Source: JAPKZH01 sp963715635 (GTDB taxonomy: Bacteria; Acidobacteriota; Aminicenantia; Aminicenantales; UBA4085). Taken from it: a stretch of 64,000 bases of DNA. Where the stretch lies: the NCBI GenBank assembly GCA_963715635.1, contig OY970261.1, positions 2,542,001 through 2,606,000 of the forward strand, given 5' to 3'. Positions within the stretch are counted from its first letter, which is position 1, and every line of letters begins with the position of its first letter. The notes below the pieces were generated by a model. That model had not been told where the DNA came from. It ran no database searches and saw only the letters and a list, made by a program, of their open reading frames with translations. Shown piece after piece: positions 25,542-34,855 of the stretch. The position numbers and the translations under genes were made by a program.

Positions 25542-27668
25542 ATGTCTCCGGCTGCTCACGGGTGGAAATATCTTTTATTTATGGCCCTTTTTCTAATTTT
25601 CATTAATATTCCTGCTCTCCGCGCCCAAAGCCTGAAAGATCGTCCCAACGTTCTCCTCATCACGATCGACACGCTGACTCCCGACCGGCTGAGCTGCTAT
25701 AACAGCGCCGTGCTCAAAACGCCGAACATCGACGCTCTGGCGCAAAGAGGATTCCTGTTCTGGCGGGCCTTCGCCCACAATCCTTTGACTCTTCCATCCC
25801 ACGCCAATATTCTCTTGGGCCTGACGCCGCTCGTCCACGGCGTCCACGACAACGCCAATTTTATCGTCCGCAAGGAATTGACAAACCTGGCTGGCTGGCT
25901 GAAGGGCCGGGGGTATGCCACAGGAGCATTCGTCGGAGCTTTTCCCCTGGATTCAAGGTTCGGGCTGACGACGGGCTTCGATGTCTACGACGACAACTAC
26001 GGCAGCCAGAGCCCCAACGACCTGACCTTCGTCGAGCGAAAGGCCGAGGTCGTCATTCAGCTCGCCCTTAGCTGGCTTGCCGATCAAGGAGGCCCTTGGT
26101 TTTTATGGATCCATCTTTTCGATCCTCACCAGCCTTACGAGCCGCCGGAGCCTTTCCGAACGCAATATAAGGACTCCCCCTATAACGGTGAGGTGGCCTA
26201 TGTCGATGCCGCCCTGGGGAAACTCTTCGGCTTTCTCAAGGATAAAAATCTCGGCGAGAGAACGCTGACCGTCTTCACCGCCGACCACGGCGAGTCCCTC
26301 GGGGAGCACGGCGAGATGACCCACGGCTATTTCGCCTACAACGCCACGCTCTGGGTGCCCCTGATCATATTCTCACCGGGAGGGAAGGCCGGAAGCGCAG
26401 CCCAAAATGTGTGCCATATCGATATTTTCCCGACGATCTGCGATCTTCTTGGGATCGAAGCCCCGCCCTCGCTCCAAGGCCGCTCTCTTGCACCGCTCAT
26501 GAAGGGAAAGGAACTGCCCGCCCGGCCCATTTATTTTGAAGCGCTGACCGCCTACTATAACCGGGGCTGGGCCCCCCTCAGGGGGTATATCGAAGGCCGC
26601 GAAAAATTTATGGATTCGCCGATCCCCGAGCTCTTTGATATCGAAACGGATTTTCATGAGCAGAATAACCTGGCGGCGAGCGCCGATCTTGGAACTCAAC
26701 GGCAAAAATTCGAACGCCTCTTGAAAACGCTCTCCGCTCCGGCCGAAGGGACCGCCCGCCAAAAATTGGACCGGGAAACCCAAGAAAAGCTTCGAAGCCT
26801 TGGTTATGTCGCATCTTACCAAGCGCCGGCCAAAAAAAATTTCACAGAAAAAGATGATTTAAAGACTCTTCTCCCCTATCATACCAAATACATGAAGGCC
26901 GTCTCGGCTTATTCCAGGGGCCAAATCGAGGAAGGGATTGCGCTGTTAAAGGATATCATCGCCGAACGGAAGGACTTCGACCTCGCTTATACGCACCTTG
27001 CCAATTTTTATAAAAAACAAAAGAGGCTCACAGACGCCGTATCGGTCCTCCTCGATGCTTATCAGAACAACCCTTCGAGTTTCCGGATCATGACAACCTA
27101 CGGTATTTTTCTGGTCGACGCAGGACGTTTTGATGAAGCCATCGGGGTTCTTAAAAAAGGGCTGGCCCTCATCGATTTTGACCCCGAGGTCTGGAACTAT
27201 CTGGGCGTCGCCTACTGGAGCCAAGGGAACTATGACGAGGCCCGCAAAGCCTATGAGCGCGCCTTGGCGCTGGATAGCAATTATCCCAACCTCATCAATA
27301 ACCTCGGCTCTCTCCATCTTTCCCTGTTCCTAAAAACCCGGCAACCGGATCCGCTGCGGAAGGCGTTAGATTATTTCAAGCAGGCGATCGCCTTGGACCC
27401 GCGTTACCCATCGGCCTATAACGGCCTGGGATCGGCTTTGAAAATGGCCGGAGATGCGGACGGAGCCATTGAGAATTGGAAGAAGGCCGTCGAGCTGAAA
27501 CCCGACTTCGGCTTTCCTCTTTATAATTTAGGGCTGACGTATTTTGCCCGGGGAGACAAAGCGCTGGCGCTGGATTATTTCATGAAATACAAAAACATGT
27601 TTTATGCCGGCCTTCCTGCCCAGGAAAAGGAAAAACTGGATGCCCTGATCCAGAGCTGCATGAAGTAA
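25542..27668 (+). CDS. Sulfatase-like/TPR exported protein
   Basis: The 708-residue protein has an N-terminal hydrophobic segment (about residues 8-28, AQS-type cleavage site), a sulfatase/phosphodiesterase domain (NVLLITIDTLTPDRLSCY at about 35, PLTLPSHANI at about 85, ADHGESLGEH at about 245) and 5-6 TPR repeats from about 450 to the end. As in the divergent paralogue, the formylglycine motif is T-L-P-S-H. The substrate is unknown. The ATG was chosen at 25542 because the -10 box occupies 25528-25533; an in-frame GTG at 25524 lies upstream of it. The GWxTD gene follows after 60 bp and is likely in the same operon. Confidence 0.85.
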   Translation: MSPAAHGWKYLLFMALFLIFINIPALRAQSLKDRPNVLLITIDTLTPDRLSCYNSAVLKTPNIDALAQRGFLFWRAFAHNPLTLPSHANILLGLTPLVHGVHDNANFIVRKELTNLAGWLKGRGYATGAFVGAFPLDSRFGLTTGFDVYDDNYGSQSPNDLTFVERKAEVVIQLALSWLADQGGPWFLWIHLFDPHQPYEPPEPFRTQYKDSPYNGEVAYVDAALGKLFGFLKDKNLGERTLTVFTADHGESLGEHGEMTHGYFAYNATLWVPLIIFSPGGKAGSAAQNVCHIDIFPTICDLLGIEAPPSLQGRSLAPLMKGKELPARPIYFEALTAYYNRGWAPLRGYIEGREKFMDSPIPELFDIETDFHEQNNLAASADLGTQRQKFERLLKTLSAPAEGTARQKLDRETQEKLRSLGYVASYQAPAKKNFTEKDDLKTLLPYHTKYMKAVSAYSRGQIEEGIALLKDIIAERKDFDLAYTHLANFYKKQKRLTDAVSVLLDAYQNNPSSFRIMTTYGIFLVDAGRFDEAIGVLKKGLALIDFDPEVWNYLGVAYWSQGNYDEARKAYERALALDSNYPNLINNLGSLHLSLFLKTRQPDPLRKALDYFKQAIALDPRYPSAYNGLGSALKMAGDADGAIENWKKAVELKPDFGFPLYNLGLTYFARGDKALALDYFMKYKNMFYAGLPAQEKEKLDALIQSCMK

Positions 27669-27728
27669 CGTGCATGATCAGCTCCCCTGGCCTTATCCGT
27701 TTCTCTTGATGATACAGGAAATAGGAAC

Positions 27729-29852
27729 ATGAGCAAACGCCAAATCGGATTTCGAGGTTTTTGGATTATCCTTTTGACGGCCCTGCCGTTCCTCTTCGGT
27801 CCGTTGCTTGCTTCCGCCGGCCAGAAAAAAGAACTGCCCTCGCTCAGGGAGAAAGACCTCCCCCTGAAATACCAAGAGTGGCTGAAGCTCGTGAGCTATA
27901 TCATCCTGCCCGTCGAAAAGGACGTTTTTCTCAAGCTCGCCATGGACAGGGAGCGGGATATCTTCATCGAAACGTTCTGGAAGCAGAGAGACCCGACGCC
28001 CAGCACGCCCGAGAACGAGTTCAAGACGGAGCATATCAGGCGCTTTTACTACGCCACCTCGTTTTACAGAAGAGGCACGACGCGCGAGGGCTGGATGACG
28101 GACATGGGTCGGACATACATCATCCTTGGCGCTCCGGCCAACATCGAGAGGTTTGAGGGGGTCGCCGGAATTTATTCCTGCCAGGTCTGGTATTATTACG
28201 GCGAGGCCGCGAAAAAGCTGCCGACCTATTTTGCCGTAGTTTTTTATCAACCCGGCGGTTCGGGCGAATTCAAGCTTTATAACCCGGCTTCCGACGGGCC
28301 GGCCAGCCTCCTCGTGAATACCCAGGGGCTCGACCTCACGAACGGCGAAGCCCTGTATAAAAAAATCAAGGAATTGGCGCCGACCCTGGCCGGGGTCTCC
28401 ATTTCCCTGATTCCGGGCGAGTATCCCTACGCGTTTCAGCCGTCGCCCCAGTCGAACATTATTCTCAAGGATATTTATGACTCCCCCCGGAAGAACATCA
28501 GTGCGGCCTACGCCACCCACTTTCTCAATTACAAAGGGTTTGTCAGCACGGAATACATGACGAATTATATCGAAAGCACGACGCGGACGGCCTTGCTCGA
28601 GGAGCCGATTCTGGGCATCCGCTTCCTTCATTTCGCCGTGTCGCCCAAGAGTTTTTCCGTCGATTTCTATGAGCCCAAAAATCAGTATTTCTGCAATTTC
28701 AAGATGGACGTGAGCCTGAAGAAAAGCGAAACGACCATCTTCCAGTATTCCAAGGATTTCCCGCTCTATTTTTCGCCCGACCAGGCCGAGAATATCCGGG
28801 CCAACGGGCTGTCCGTCCAGGATTCCTTTCCGGTCATCGAAGGGACGTATGAGCTGACAATTCTCCTCCAGAATTCCGTGGGAAAAGAATTTTCAATCTA
28901 TGAGGGAAATGTGGCCATCCCGGGAGACGAGGGTCCTCCGCAGATTGTCGGGCCGGTCATGGGCTATAAACTCCAAGCCTCTGCGGCGGCCGTCCACGCG
29001 GCGTTCAGGACCATGGACAAACAGCTCTCTATCGATCCAAATGCGACAATCAGTCCCCGGGAAGAAGTCGCCTTCCTCGCCGATGCGATCCGCATCCCTG
29101 AAGAGCTTTGGAAGAGCGGCGAAGTGGCGGTCCTCATTCGCGGGGTGAAGGGCAAGGACGCCGCGCAAAAGTCGTTCTCGATCAAGCTTTCGAGTTTCCC
29201 CAAAAGCGGAGTCATCAATATCGGGCAGGCCGTTCCTGCCGCCGATTTTCCGTCGGATTATTATGAAGTCGTCCTCCATCTCAAAAACGCCGAGGGGAAA
29301 ATCCTGGATACCAAGACCTCCAATTTCGTCGTCTCCCCCCAGGTGGCCATCCCTCATCCCGTCACACTCAGCAAGGGCTTCCCGCTGGCCAATGTCTTCC
29401 TCTATTATTCCTCGCTGGCGTACCAATACGACAAGACCGGAGAGACCGCCAAGGCCGAGGCCTGTTTTGAAAAGTCCCTGGTGCTGAAGCCGGACTCCGT
29501 CGAGAACCTCGTCGAATTCGCCAATTTCTTAGTACGGACCGGAAAGTACGAGAGGGCGCTGGCGCTTATCGAGAAGGTTAAGGACGATGCGCGACAGAGG
29601 TTCGGCTACTATCTCATCAAGGGCAGGGCCAAGATGGGCCTGGGCCTGTATAAAGAAGCCATAGACTATTTTCTCGAGGGCAACAAAATCTATAACAGCG
29701 ACACCGGGCTCCTGAATTCCCTCGGCTTCTGCTTCTATCAAACGCGACAAAAGAAGGAAGCGATTGACGCCTTCACCGCCTCGCTTCGCCTGAACCCCAA
29801 CCAGTCGGACGTCAAAGCCTTGATGGCCAAGATCGAAAAGGAGCTGAAGTAA
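27729..29852 (+). CDS. GWxTD-domain protein with C-terminal TPR repeats
   Basis: The 707-residue exported protein has a signal peptide (about residues 1-30), the GWxTD domain (about 50-175; signature GWMTDMGRTYIILGAP), a central beta-rich region and TPR repeats in the last 130 residues. GWxTD proteins are common in Acidobacteriota and related phyla and have no established activity. AGGAA precedes the ATG. The position right after a sulfatase-like/TPR gene suggests a joint envelope role. It ends convergently with the symporter gene. Confidence 0.88.
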   Translation: MSKRQIGFRGFWIILLTALPFLFGPLLASAGQKKELPSLREKDLPLKYQEWLKLVSYIILPVEKDVFLKLAMDRERDIFIETFWKQRDPTPSTPENEFKTEHIRRFYYATSFYRRGTTREGWMTDMGRTYIILGAPANIERFEGVAGIYSCQVWYYYGEAAKKLPTYFAVVFYQPGGSGEFKLYNPASDGPASLLVNTQGLDLTNGEALYKKIKELAPTLAGVSISLIPGEYPYAFQPSPQSNIILKDIYDSPRKNISAAYATHFLNYKGFVSTEYMTNYIESTTRTALLEEPILGIRFLHFAVSPKSFSVDFYEPKNQYFCNFKMDVSLKKSETTIFQYSKDFPLYFSPDQAENIRANGLSVQDSFPVIEGTYELTILLQNSVGKEFSIYEGNVAIPGDEGPPQIVGPVMGYKLQASAAAVHAAFRTMDKQLSIDPNATISPREEVAFLADAIRIPEELWKSGEVAVLIRGVKGKDAAQKSFSIKLSSFPKSGVINIGQAVPAADFPSDYYEVVLHLKNAEGKILDTKTSNFVVSPQVAIPHPVTLSKGFPLANVFLYYSSLAYQYDKTGETAKAEACFEKSLVLKPDSVENLVEFANFLVRTGKYERALALIEKVKDDARQRFGYYLIKGRAKMGLGLYKEAIDYFLEGNKIYNSDTGLLNSLGFCFYQTRQKKEAIDAFTASLRLNPNQSDVKALMAKIEKELK

Positions 29853-29953
29853 GCGGGCTGGTCCACCTCTTTGGTGAAGCTTTTCAGTCTCGAACTGATT
29901 CTTTCGATAAAATACAAACTGCCTGGAAATGAAGGCCTCCCTTACGAAAAATC

Positions 29954-31570
29954 TTACGCAAAAACAATATACAGGATGACCATAACCGCAAACAAAACCG
30001 CGGCGGCAATGCGGTAATCGAGCGCTCGGGCAGCGAGTCTGCCGCGGAGAGCTTCGAGGGGGCTGGTCCAGACCAGTTTGATGCTTTCCGCCGTGTGAAC
30101 GTGGGGCTTTTTGAGAGAGACAATCACAAGAATCCCCGAGCAGATCACAAAGAGATAAAATGTCGCCATCATCGAAGGGATGTTCCATCCCGTTTTGTCT
30201 TTGAACCAATCCAGGAAAAAGACGGCCAACCCGAGCCCGGAGCCTAAAGAAAGGGTCGCATAAGCCCCCGCGGCCGATGCTTTTTTCCAGAACACGCCCC
30301 AGATGAAGACAGCCGTAATGGGGGGCGAGATGTAACAGATGACAGCGACGATCCCCTGGAAAATGCTCTGGAAATGGGAGACAAGCGGCGACCAGAGGAT
30401 GGCCGCAATCATGGCGATGAACGTGACGACTCGGCCGACAAAAGTCAGCTTTTTTTCCGGGGTATCGGGCTTCCATCGTTTATAGATATCCAGGCTAAAG
30501 AGGGTCGCGATGGAGTTCAAAGCCCCCGAGACCGTGCTCATGAGCGCCGCCAGCAGCGCCGCCGCCACAACGCCCTTGAGCCCGACCGGAAGAAGGTTGT
30601 TGATCATCACCGAATAGATATCCGCGGAATTTTCGGGCGCCGGCAATTTTCCCTGGCGGGTTAGGCCCAGGGCGATCAGCCCGGGCAAGACAAAAAGAAA
30701 TACGGGCAGGATTTTGATGAATCCCGCGAACAGCGGGCCCAGCCGGGCCTGTTTCTCATCCTTGGCCCCCAGCACGCGCTGGACAATGGTCTGGTCGGCG
30801 CACCAGTACCAAAGGCCGATGATCGGATAGCCCAGGAAGACCGAATACCAGGGTAGGGTCGGTGTCTCCGCCGCCGTCCGCAAGATGGTCAGCTTGACCG
30901 GCTCCACCGAAGCCGTAAGGCCGCCCCAGCCGCCGACGGACACAAAACCGATCACCAGGACGCAGGCCGAGCCGAGGATCAAGATGATCGTCTGCACGGA
31001 CTCGGTCATCACGACGGCCAGCAATCCGCCGATGATGGTATAAGCGCCCGTCAGAAGCGCAGTGAGGATGATGGAGGTGTTGATGTCGATCCCGAACATG
31101 CCTTTCAGAACCAGGGCCCCGGCGTATAGAGAGAAACCGATGTGGATGAACACGGCCGAGACGATCGAGAGCACGGCCAGCCAGTCGCGGCAGGCCCGGT
31201 TATAGCGCTTTTCTAAAAAGTCCGGGAGAGTCGCGACTCTCGACCGGATGTAGAACGGCGCGAAAAAGAGCGATAGAACGATCAGGAGGAAGGTCGCCAT
31301 CCATTCGAAATTCCCGTAGGCCAGCCCGTTGACATAGCCTTCCTGGGCCAGGCTGACCAGGTGGATGGTCGAAATATTCGTCGAAAAAAGCGCCAGGCCG
31401 ATCACGGGCCAGCGCAGAGTGTTTCCGGCCAGAAAATATTCCGAGCTCGAGGACCCTCGTTTTTTCCGTTTGGCCCACGCCCAAAGGCCCAGCCCGACGA
31501 TGCCGACGAGATAGACCGCGATCACAAGGACATCTTGCCAGGCCATATTTAGAAGGACTTTTTGTTCCAT
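29954..31570 (-). CDS. Sodium/solute symporter (SSS family), probably sugar
   Basis: A 538-residue polytopic protein with about 14 membrane segments. The SGLT-like features are ASSEYFLAGN-type loop SSSEYFLAGNTLRWPVIG near residue 45, YTIIGGLLAVVMTESVQ near 195, and WYWCADQTIVQRVLGAK near 270. It would import a sugar with sodium. It is the last gene of a four-gene operon (URO-D protein, GH29 fucosidase, mutarotase-like, symporter) and starts 21 bp after the mutarotase-like gene, so fucose or a related 6-deoxy sugar is a reasonable guess. Confidence 0.9.
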   Translation of the reverse strand: MEQKVLLNMAWQDVLVIAVYLVGIVGLGLWAWAKRKKRGSSSSEYFLAGNTLRWPVIGLALFSTNISTIHLVSLAQEGYVNGLAYGNFEWMATFLLIVLSLFFAPFYIRSRVATLPDFLEKRYNRACRDWLAVLSIVSAVFIHIGFSLYAGALVLKGMFGIDINTSIILTALLTGAYTIIGGLLAVVMTESVQTIILILGSACVLVIGFVSVGGWGGLTASVEPVKLTILRTAAETPTLPWYSVFLGYPIIGLWYWCADQTIVQRVLGAKDEKQARLGPLFAGFIKILPVFLFVLPGLIALGLTRQGKLPAPENSADIYSVMINNLLPVGLKGVVAAALLAALMSTVSGALNSIATLFSLDIYKRWKPDTPEKKLTFVGRVVTFIAMIAAILWSPLVSHFQSIFQGIVAVICYISPPITAVFIWGVFWKKASAAGAYATLSLGSGLGLAVFFLDWFKDKTGWNIPSMMATFYLFVICSGILVIVSLKKPHVHTAESIKLVWTSPLEALRGRLAARALDYRIAAAVLFAVMVILYIVFA

Positions 31571-31591
31571 CCGGCGCTCCCTGCCCGCTCC

Positions 31592-32026
31592 TCAATCCGA
31601 GTGAAACACTTCTTCCATCGCGCTCCAGACCTCTTGAGGGCCGCGCATGGGGATGGGAATCTGGCAGGGGTCGGTTTCCTTCCACCACTTCTGGGTTGTC
31701 GGGTCGGCCGCCATTTTGGCCATGTCGGCCTGGAAATCATTTCCTGTGTATTCAAAATAGGAGAACAGATAGAACTTTCCCTTTTCGATTTCTTTCAAAT
31801 AAATCGAATAGTTCCGGATGTTGCACTCCTTGATTTTTTTGAGGACGCCGGGCCAGGCCGCTGCGTGCAGCTTTTTATAGGCTTCGATTTTTTCCGGTTT
31901 GATGCCGATGACCATGCCATAGCGCTGGACCTTCGGCTGGCCGAACAATCCGCAGAACGCGGCGACGAAAACTAGGGCAGCGATGGCAATGGCCGAACAT
32001 CGAGCCTGCTTTGCTTTTATCTTCAA
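31592..32026 (-). CDS. Exported L-rhamnose-mutarotase-family protein
   Basis: The 144-residue protein starts at a TTG (32026) with GGAGGAG (32029-32035) upstream; the longer open frame has no other credible start. An N-terminal hydrophobic segment (about residues 9-27) suggests export or membrane anchoring, which is unusual because RhaM-type mutarotases (COG3254) are cytoplasmic. The mature domain is a ferredoxin-like fold with YGMVIGIKPEKIEAYKKLH, the active-site His (KKLHAAAWP) and a C-terminal KWWKETDPCQ segment. These enzymes interconvert alpha and beta anomers of rhamnose or related 6-deoxy sugars. It lies between the GH29 and symporter genes. Confidence 0.8.
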   Translation of the reverse strand: MKIKAKQARCSAIAIAALVFVAAFCGLFGQPKVQRYGMVIGIKPEKIEAYKKLHAAAWPGVLKKIKECNIRNYSIYLKEIEKGKFYLFSYFEYTGNDFQADMAKMAADPTTQKWWKETDPCQIPIPMRGPQEVWSAMEEVFHSD

Positions 32027-32154
32027 TCTCTCCTCCTTTGGCGATCGCCTTCCCACTTTCCAAGTTTCCCAAAAATTCCTTGACCGGAACGAAATCCGGA
32101 ATTCCACCGGCTGCGATCGAATTTTTGGCAAGGATTCGGCGGGCCGGCCCTCAT

Positions 32155-33624
32155 TCATTTCTCCATCGGAACATTCTTTTCGACGGGCAGGACATTGGTC
32201 ATCTTGATGGCCACCGGCCAGTCCGGCCCCCAAGTGATTTCGATCGCATCCGCGGACTTTTTTTCCGGCCCGGCCGCTTTCGTTTGAGGTTTTCGGATAA
32301 GCTGGACGGTCTGTTTTCTGTATACGGTGATATGAAGTCCCTCGGCATCTTCTTTCCATTCGCATTCCCCGGCCTGGCTCAGCAGCGAGATTTTTGTCTC
32401 CGCCGTGGTTTTCACCGATTTGAGCGTCAGCCGCCTTCCCGCCGGCCCGGGCTGCTTCGGCCCTCCAAACCCGTATTCAAGATCGGCAATGGCGTAGACC
32501 GTTCCGTCGCTCGGCCGCTTGGTCAGCCAGACATCGCCCTCGTTGGCCACTACCCAGGGGCGGATGCCGCGGACGGCCTCTCCGTAGAGCATCATCCACA
32601 GGCCCAGGTCGCGCAGCCGGTCCACATCGGGGTCCGCGATCCTGCCTTCCGGCCGCGGCCCGACATTCAGCAGCATGTTCCCTCCCCTGGCCCGGATCGC
32701 GATCAGATTCTTGATGATCTCTTTGGACGTACGTATATCCGGATTGGGCTGATAGGCCCATTGGATGCTCGTCGTCATGCAGCTTTCCCAGGCGTGATCG
32801 GACGGTTTGCCCGGGATCTCCTGCTCGGGCGTCGGGATCTCGCCCCTGCCGATGAAAATATCCTGCTTTACCCGCCAGGCATGTTTTTTGAGTGGCTCGC
32901 ACTTGCCGTCGAACCACAGCATGAAGATGTCGCCGTACCGCGTCAGAAGCTCTTCGACGTGCCCGCGCTCATAGTCGACGAAATTTTTCTTGAGCGGCCC
33001 GAACAACTCAGGGCTGGCGAAATCCGCTTCGTAAAGATGGCTGAAGCGATGCCCAGTTTCATATTGGTAACGGAAGTCTCCGGGGGAATAATAGATCCCC
33101 ACGAGCAGCCCTTCTTTACGGAAGGCCTCGACCAGCATGGCCAGGATGTCTTTGCCGTAGGGAGTCTTGGTGACCTTGAAATCGCTGTAGGCCGTATCGA
33201 ACATGCAAAAGCCGTCGTGGTGCTTGGCCGTGAACACGACATACTCGATACCGGCCAGCTTGGCCAGCCGGGCCCATTCCGCCGGCCTGAAATCGACGGG
33301 GTTAAAGGTATCGGCCAGGGCGTAATATTTCTTGATGTAATCATCAGACGCATTGTAGAGAGGCCAAGAAATCTCCGTCCCCATCTGCGAATTCGGGCCC
33401 CAGTGGATGAACAATCCGAGCCCGGCATCGCGGAAGACCTCGGTTTTCTGGGGGTCGTTCGACAGCCGGACCTTGTCTTCCGGCAGGAGCGTGACGCCGG
33501 TTTTCTCCGCCGAAATTTCTTTTTGTGGAATCTTTGCGCAGCCTATAAAACAGAAAGCTAGACAAAGAAAAAGACCGCCGGCCGTAAAAAATCCAAAATC
33601 GTTTTTAAATCTCGAAAATTCCAT
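32155..33624 (-). CDS. GH29 alpha-L-fucosidase, lipoprotein
   Basis: The 489-residue protein has a hydrophobic leader with a lipobox ending at Cys29 (FCFIGC), then the GH29 barrel. FIHWGP (about 72-77) and AKHHDGF (133-139) are family signatures, and Asp239 in MLWFDG is the predicted nucleophile. It hydrolyses terminal alpha-L-fucose at the cell surface or periplasm. A C-terminal beta-sandwich follows. It begins 23 bp after the URO-D gene and is in the same operon as the mutarotase-like and symporter genes. It shares only family-level similarity with the second GH29 protein. Confidence 0.93.
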   Translation of the reverse strand: MEFSRFKNDFGFFTAGGLFLCLAFCFIGCAKIPQKEISAEKTGVTLLPEDKVRLSNDPQKTEVFRDAGLGLFIHWGPNSQMGTEISWPLYNASDDYIKKYYALADTFNPVDFRPAEWARLAKLAGIEYVVFTAKHHDGFCMFDTAYSDFKVTKTPYGKDILAMLVEAFRKEGLLVGIYYSPGDFRYQYETGHRFSHLYEADFASPELFGPLKKNFVDYERGHVEELLTRYGDIFMLWFDGKCEPLKKHAWRVKQDIFIGRGEIPTPEQEIPGKPSDHAWESCMTTSIQWAYQPNPDIRTSKEIIKNLIAIRARGGNMLLNVGPRPEGRIADPDVDRLRDLGLWMMLYGEAVRGIRPWVVANEGDVWLTKRPSDGTVYAIADLEYGFGGPKQPGPAGRRLTLKSVKTTAETKISLLSQAGECEWKEDAEGLHITVYRKQTVQLIRKPQTKAAGPEKKSADAIEITWGPDWPVAIKMTNVLPVEKNVPMEK

Positions 33625-33647
33625 GCCGCACTCCTTTCTTCCGCATT

Positions 33648-34712
33648 CTAATATCCGCCGTACTCGCGGACAGTTTCATACAAAGCCAGGACATTATCCA
33701 CAGGCGTCTCCAGCAGCAGATAATCATGACTTGGAGAGACGATATAACCTCCCCCGGGCTTCATGATCTCGAGGATCTCACGGACCCTGGACCTGACGAG
33801 CCCGGGCGTTCCCCTGATTAAAATGTGGTGGGTATCGATGCAGCCATTGAGGACAATCCGGCCGCCGAAGGCTTTTTTCAACTTGGCGGGTTCCATATCA
33901 CGGGCGTCCGGCTGGAGCGACTGGAGCCCATCCAGGCCGATCTCGACCATGGCCGGGACAAGGGGGAAAAATCCGCCGCAGCAATGAAGCATGACCTTCA
34001 GGCCGAAATCATGGCCCAGGTCGACCAGGCGCTTCAAGTGGGGAAGAAAGAACCGCCGGAAAAGCCGCTCGCCGACGACAGGGCCGTTCTGCGTGCCGAA
34101 ATCGTTCCCGATAAAAAAAATATCGATGGCGCCGGCGGCCGCTTCAAAGATGCGCCGGCTGACGTGGCAATAATAATCCGCGATGCGTTCGAGAAGGGTA
34201 TCGACCAAAGCGGGGTCGTCGTACATGGCCGTCATGAATTTTTCCATGCCGAAGAGGTCGATGGCGTCATGAAAAAAGGGAGCCCAATCGCCGCCCAGGA
34301 CAGCGTATCGGCCGTTCCAGGCAAGCGCCTCGGACCGAATATAAGAGACATCCATCCAGCGGGGATCGGGCCAGGGATACTTGTCGAGGTCGGAGGACGT
34401 CTGGGCGTCCTTCAATGGATGAACGAGGGGCTGGCCATAGCCGTACCCGTGGCGCTCGACTCCGAAGGGTGTGCGACTTGTCGCTTGGGAAAAGGTAAAA
34501 TTCGAATCGGGCGAGCGGTCCGCGGGTCCCGCGTATTTCGCATAGACGCGGCGGAAGTCGTCGCCGACGTAGAGGGACAGGTCTTCATCCGTAGGCAGGC
34601 GGAGCAAAAGCCTGGCCAGTGATCGGAATTCGGGCGAGGCGCCGAGCCAGGCGGGCACGCGGTCGGGCTGGCGATGGGCAAAGGCCGCGAGCACCCGCTC
34701 CCGAGAGGTCAT
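33648..34712 (-). CDS. Uroporphyrinogen-decarboxylase-family protein, copy 2
   Basis: A 354-residue protein of the URO-D/MtaA superfamily (SRERVLAAFAHRQPDRVPAWLG start, LHCCGGFF zinc-site segment). Unlike copy 1, the final Cys ligand is replaced: IVSPSHDYL has Ser at that position. It is the first gene of the fucosidase operon, 23 bp before GH29. The start at 34712 is the usual family start; the in-frame TTG at 34739 is less likely and neither has a strong ribosome site. Activity is unknown; a demethylase for O-methylated sugars is one possibility. Confidence 0.78.
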   Translation of the reverse strand: MTSRERVLAAFAHRQPDRVPAWLGASPEFRSLARLLLRLPTDEDLSLYVGDDFRRVYAKYAGPADRSPDSNFTFSQATSRTPFGVERHGYGYGQPLVHPLKDAQTSSDLDKYPWPDPRWMDVSYIRSEALAWNGRYAVLGGDWAPFFHDAIDLFGMEKFMTAMYDDPALVDTLLERIADYYCHVSRRIFEAAAGAIDIFFIGNDFGTQNGPVVGERLFRRFFLPHLKRLVDLGHDFGLKVMLHCCGGFFPLVPAMVEIGLDGLQSLQPDARDMEPAKLKKAFGGRIVLNGCIDTHHILIRGTPGLVRSRVREILEIMKPGGGYIVSPSHDYLLLETPVDNVLALYETVREYGGY

Positions 34713-34855
34713 ATCGGCATCATACGGAAGAACGGCCAAAAATTCAATCGGAGGAACCCGCCCCAGACGCCGGACGTACGGCGGATTGTCTTGACTTCTT
34801 TCGCCTGTTTAAAGAAAAATCCTATGGAGAAGAAGCCGAGGAAGAGGAGACGATT

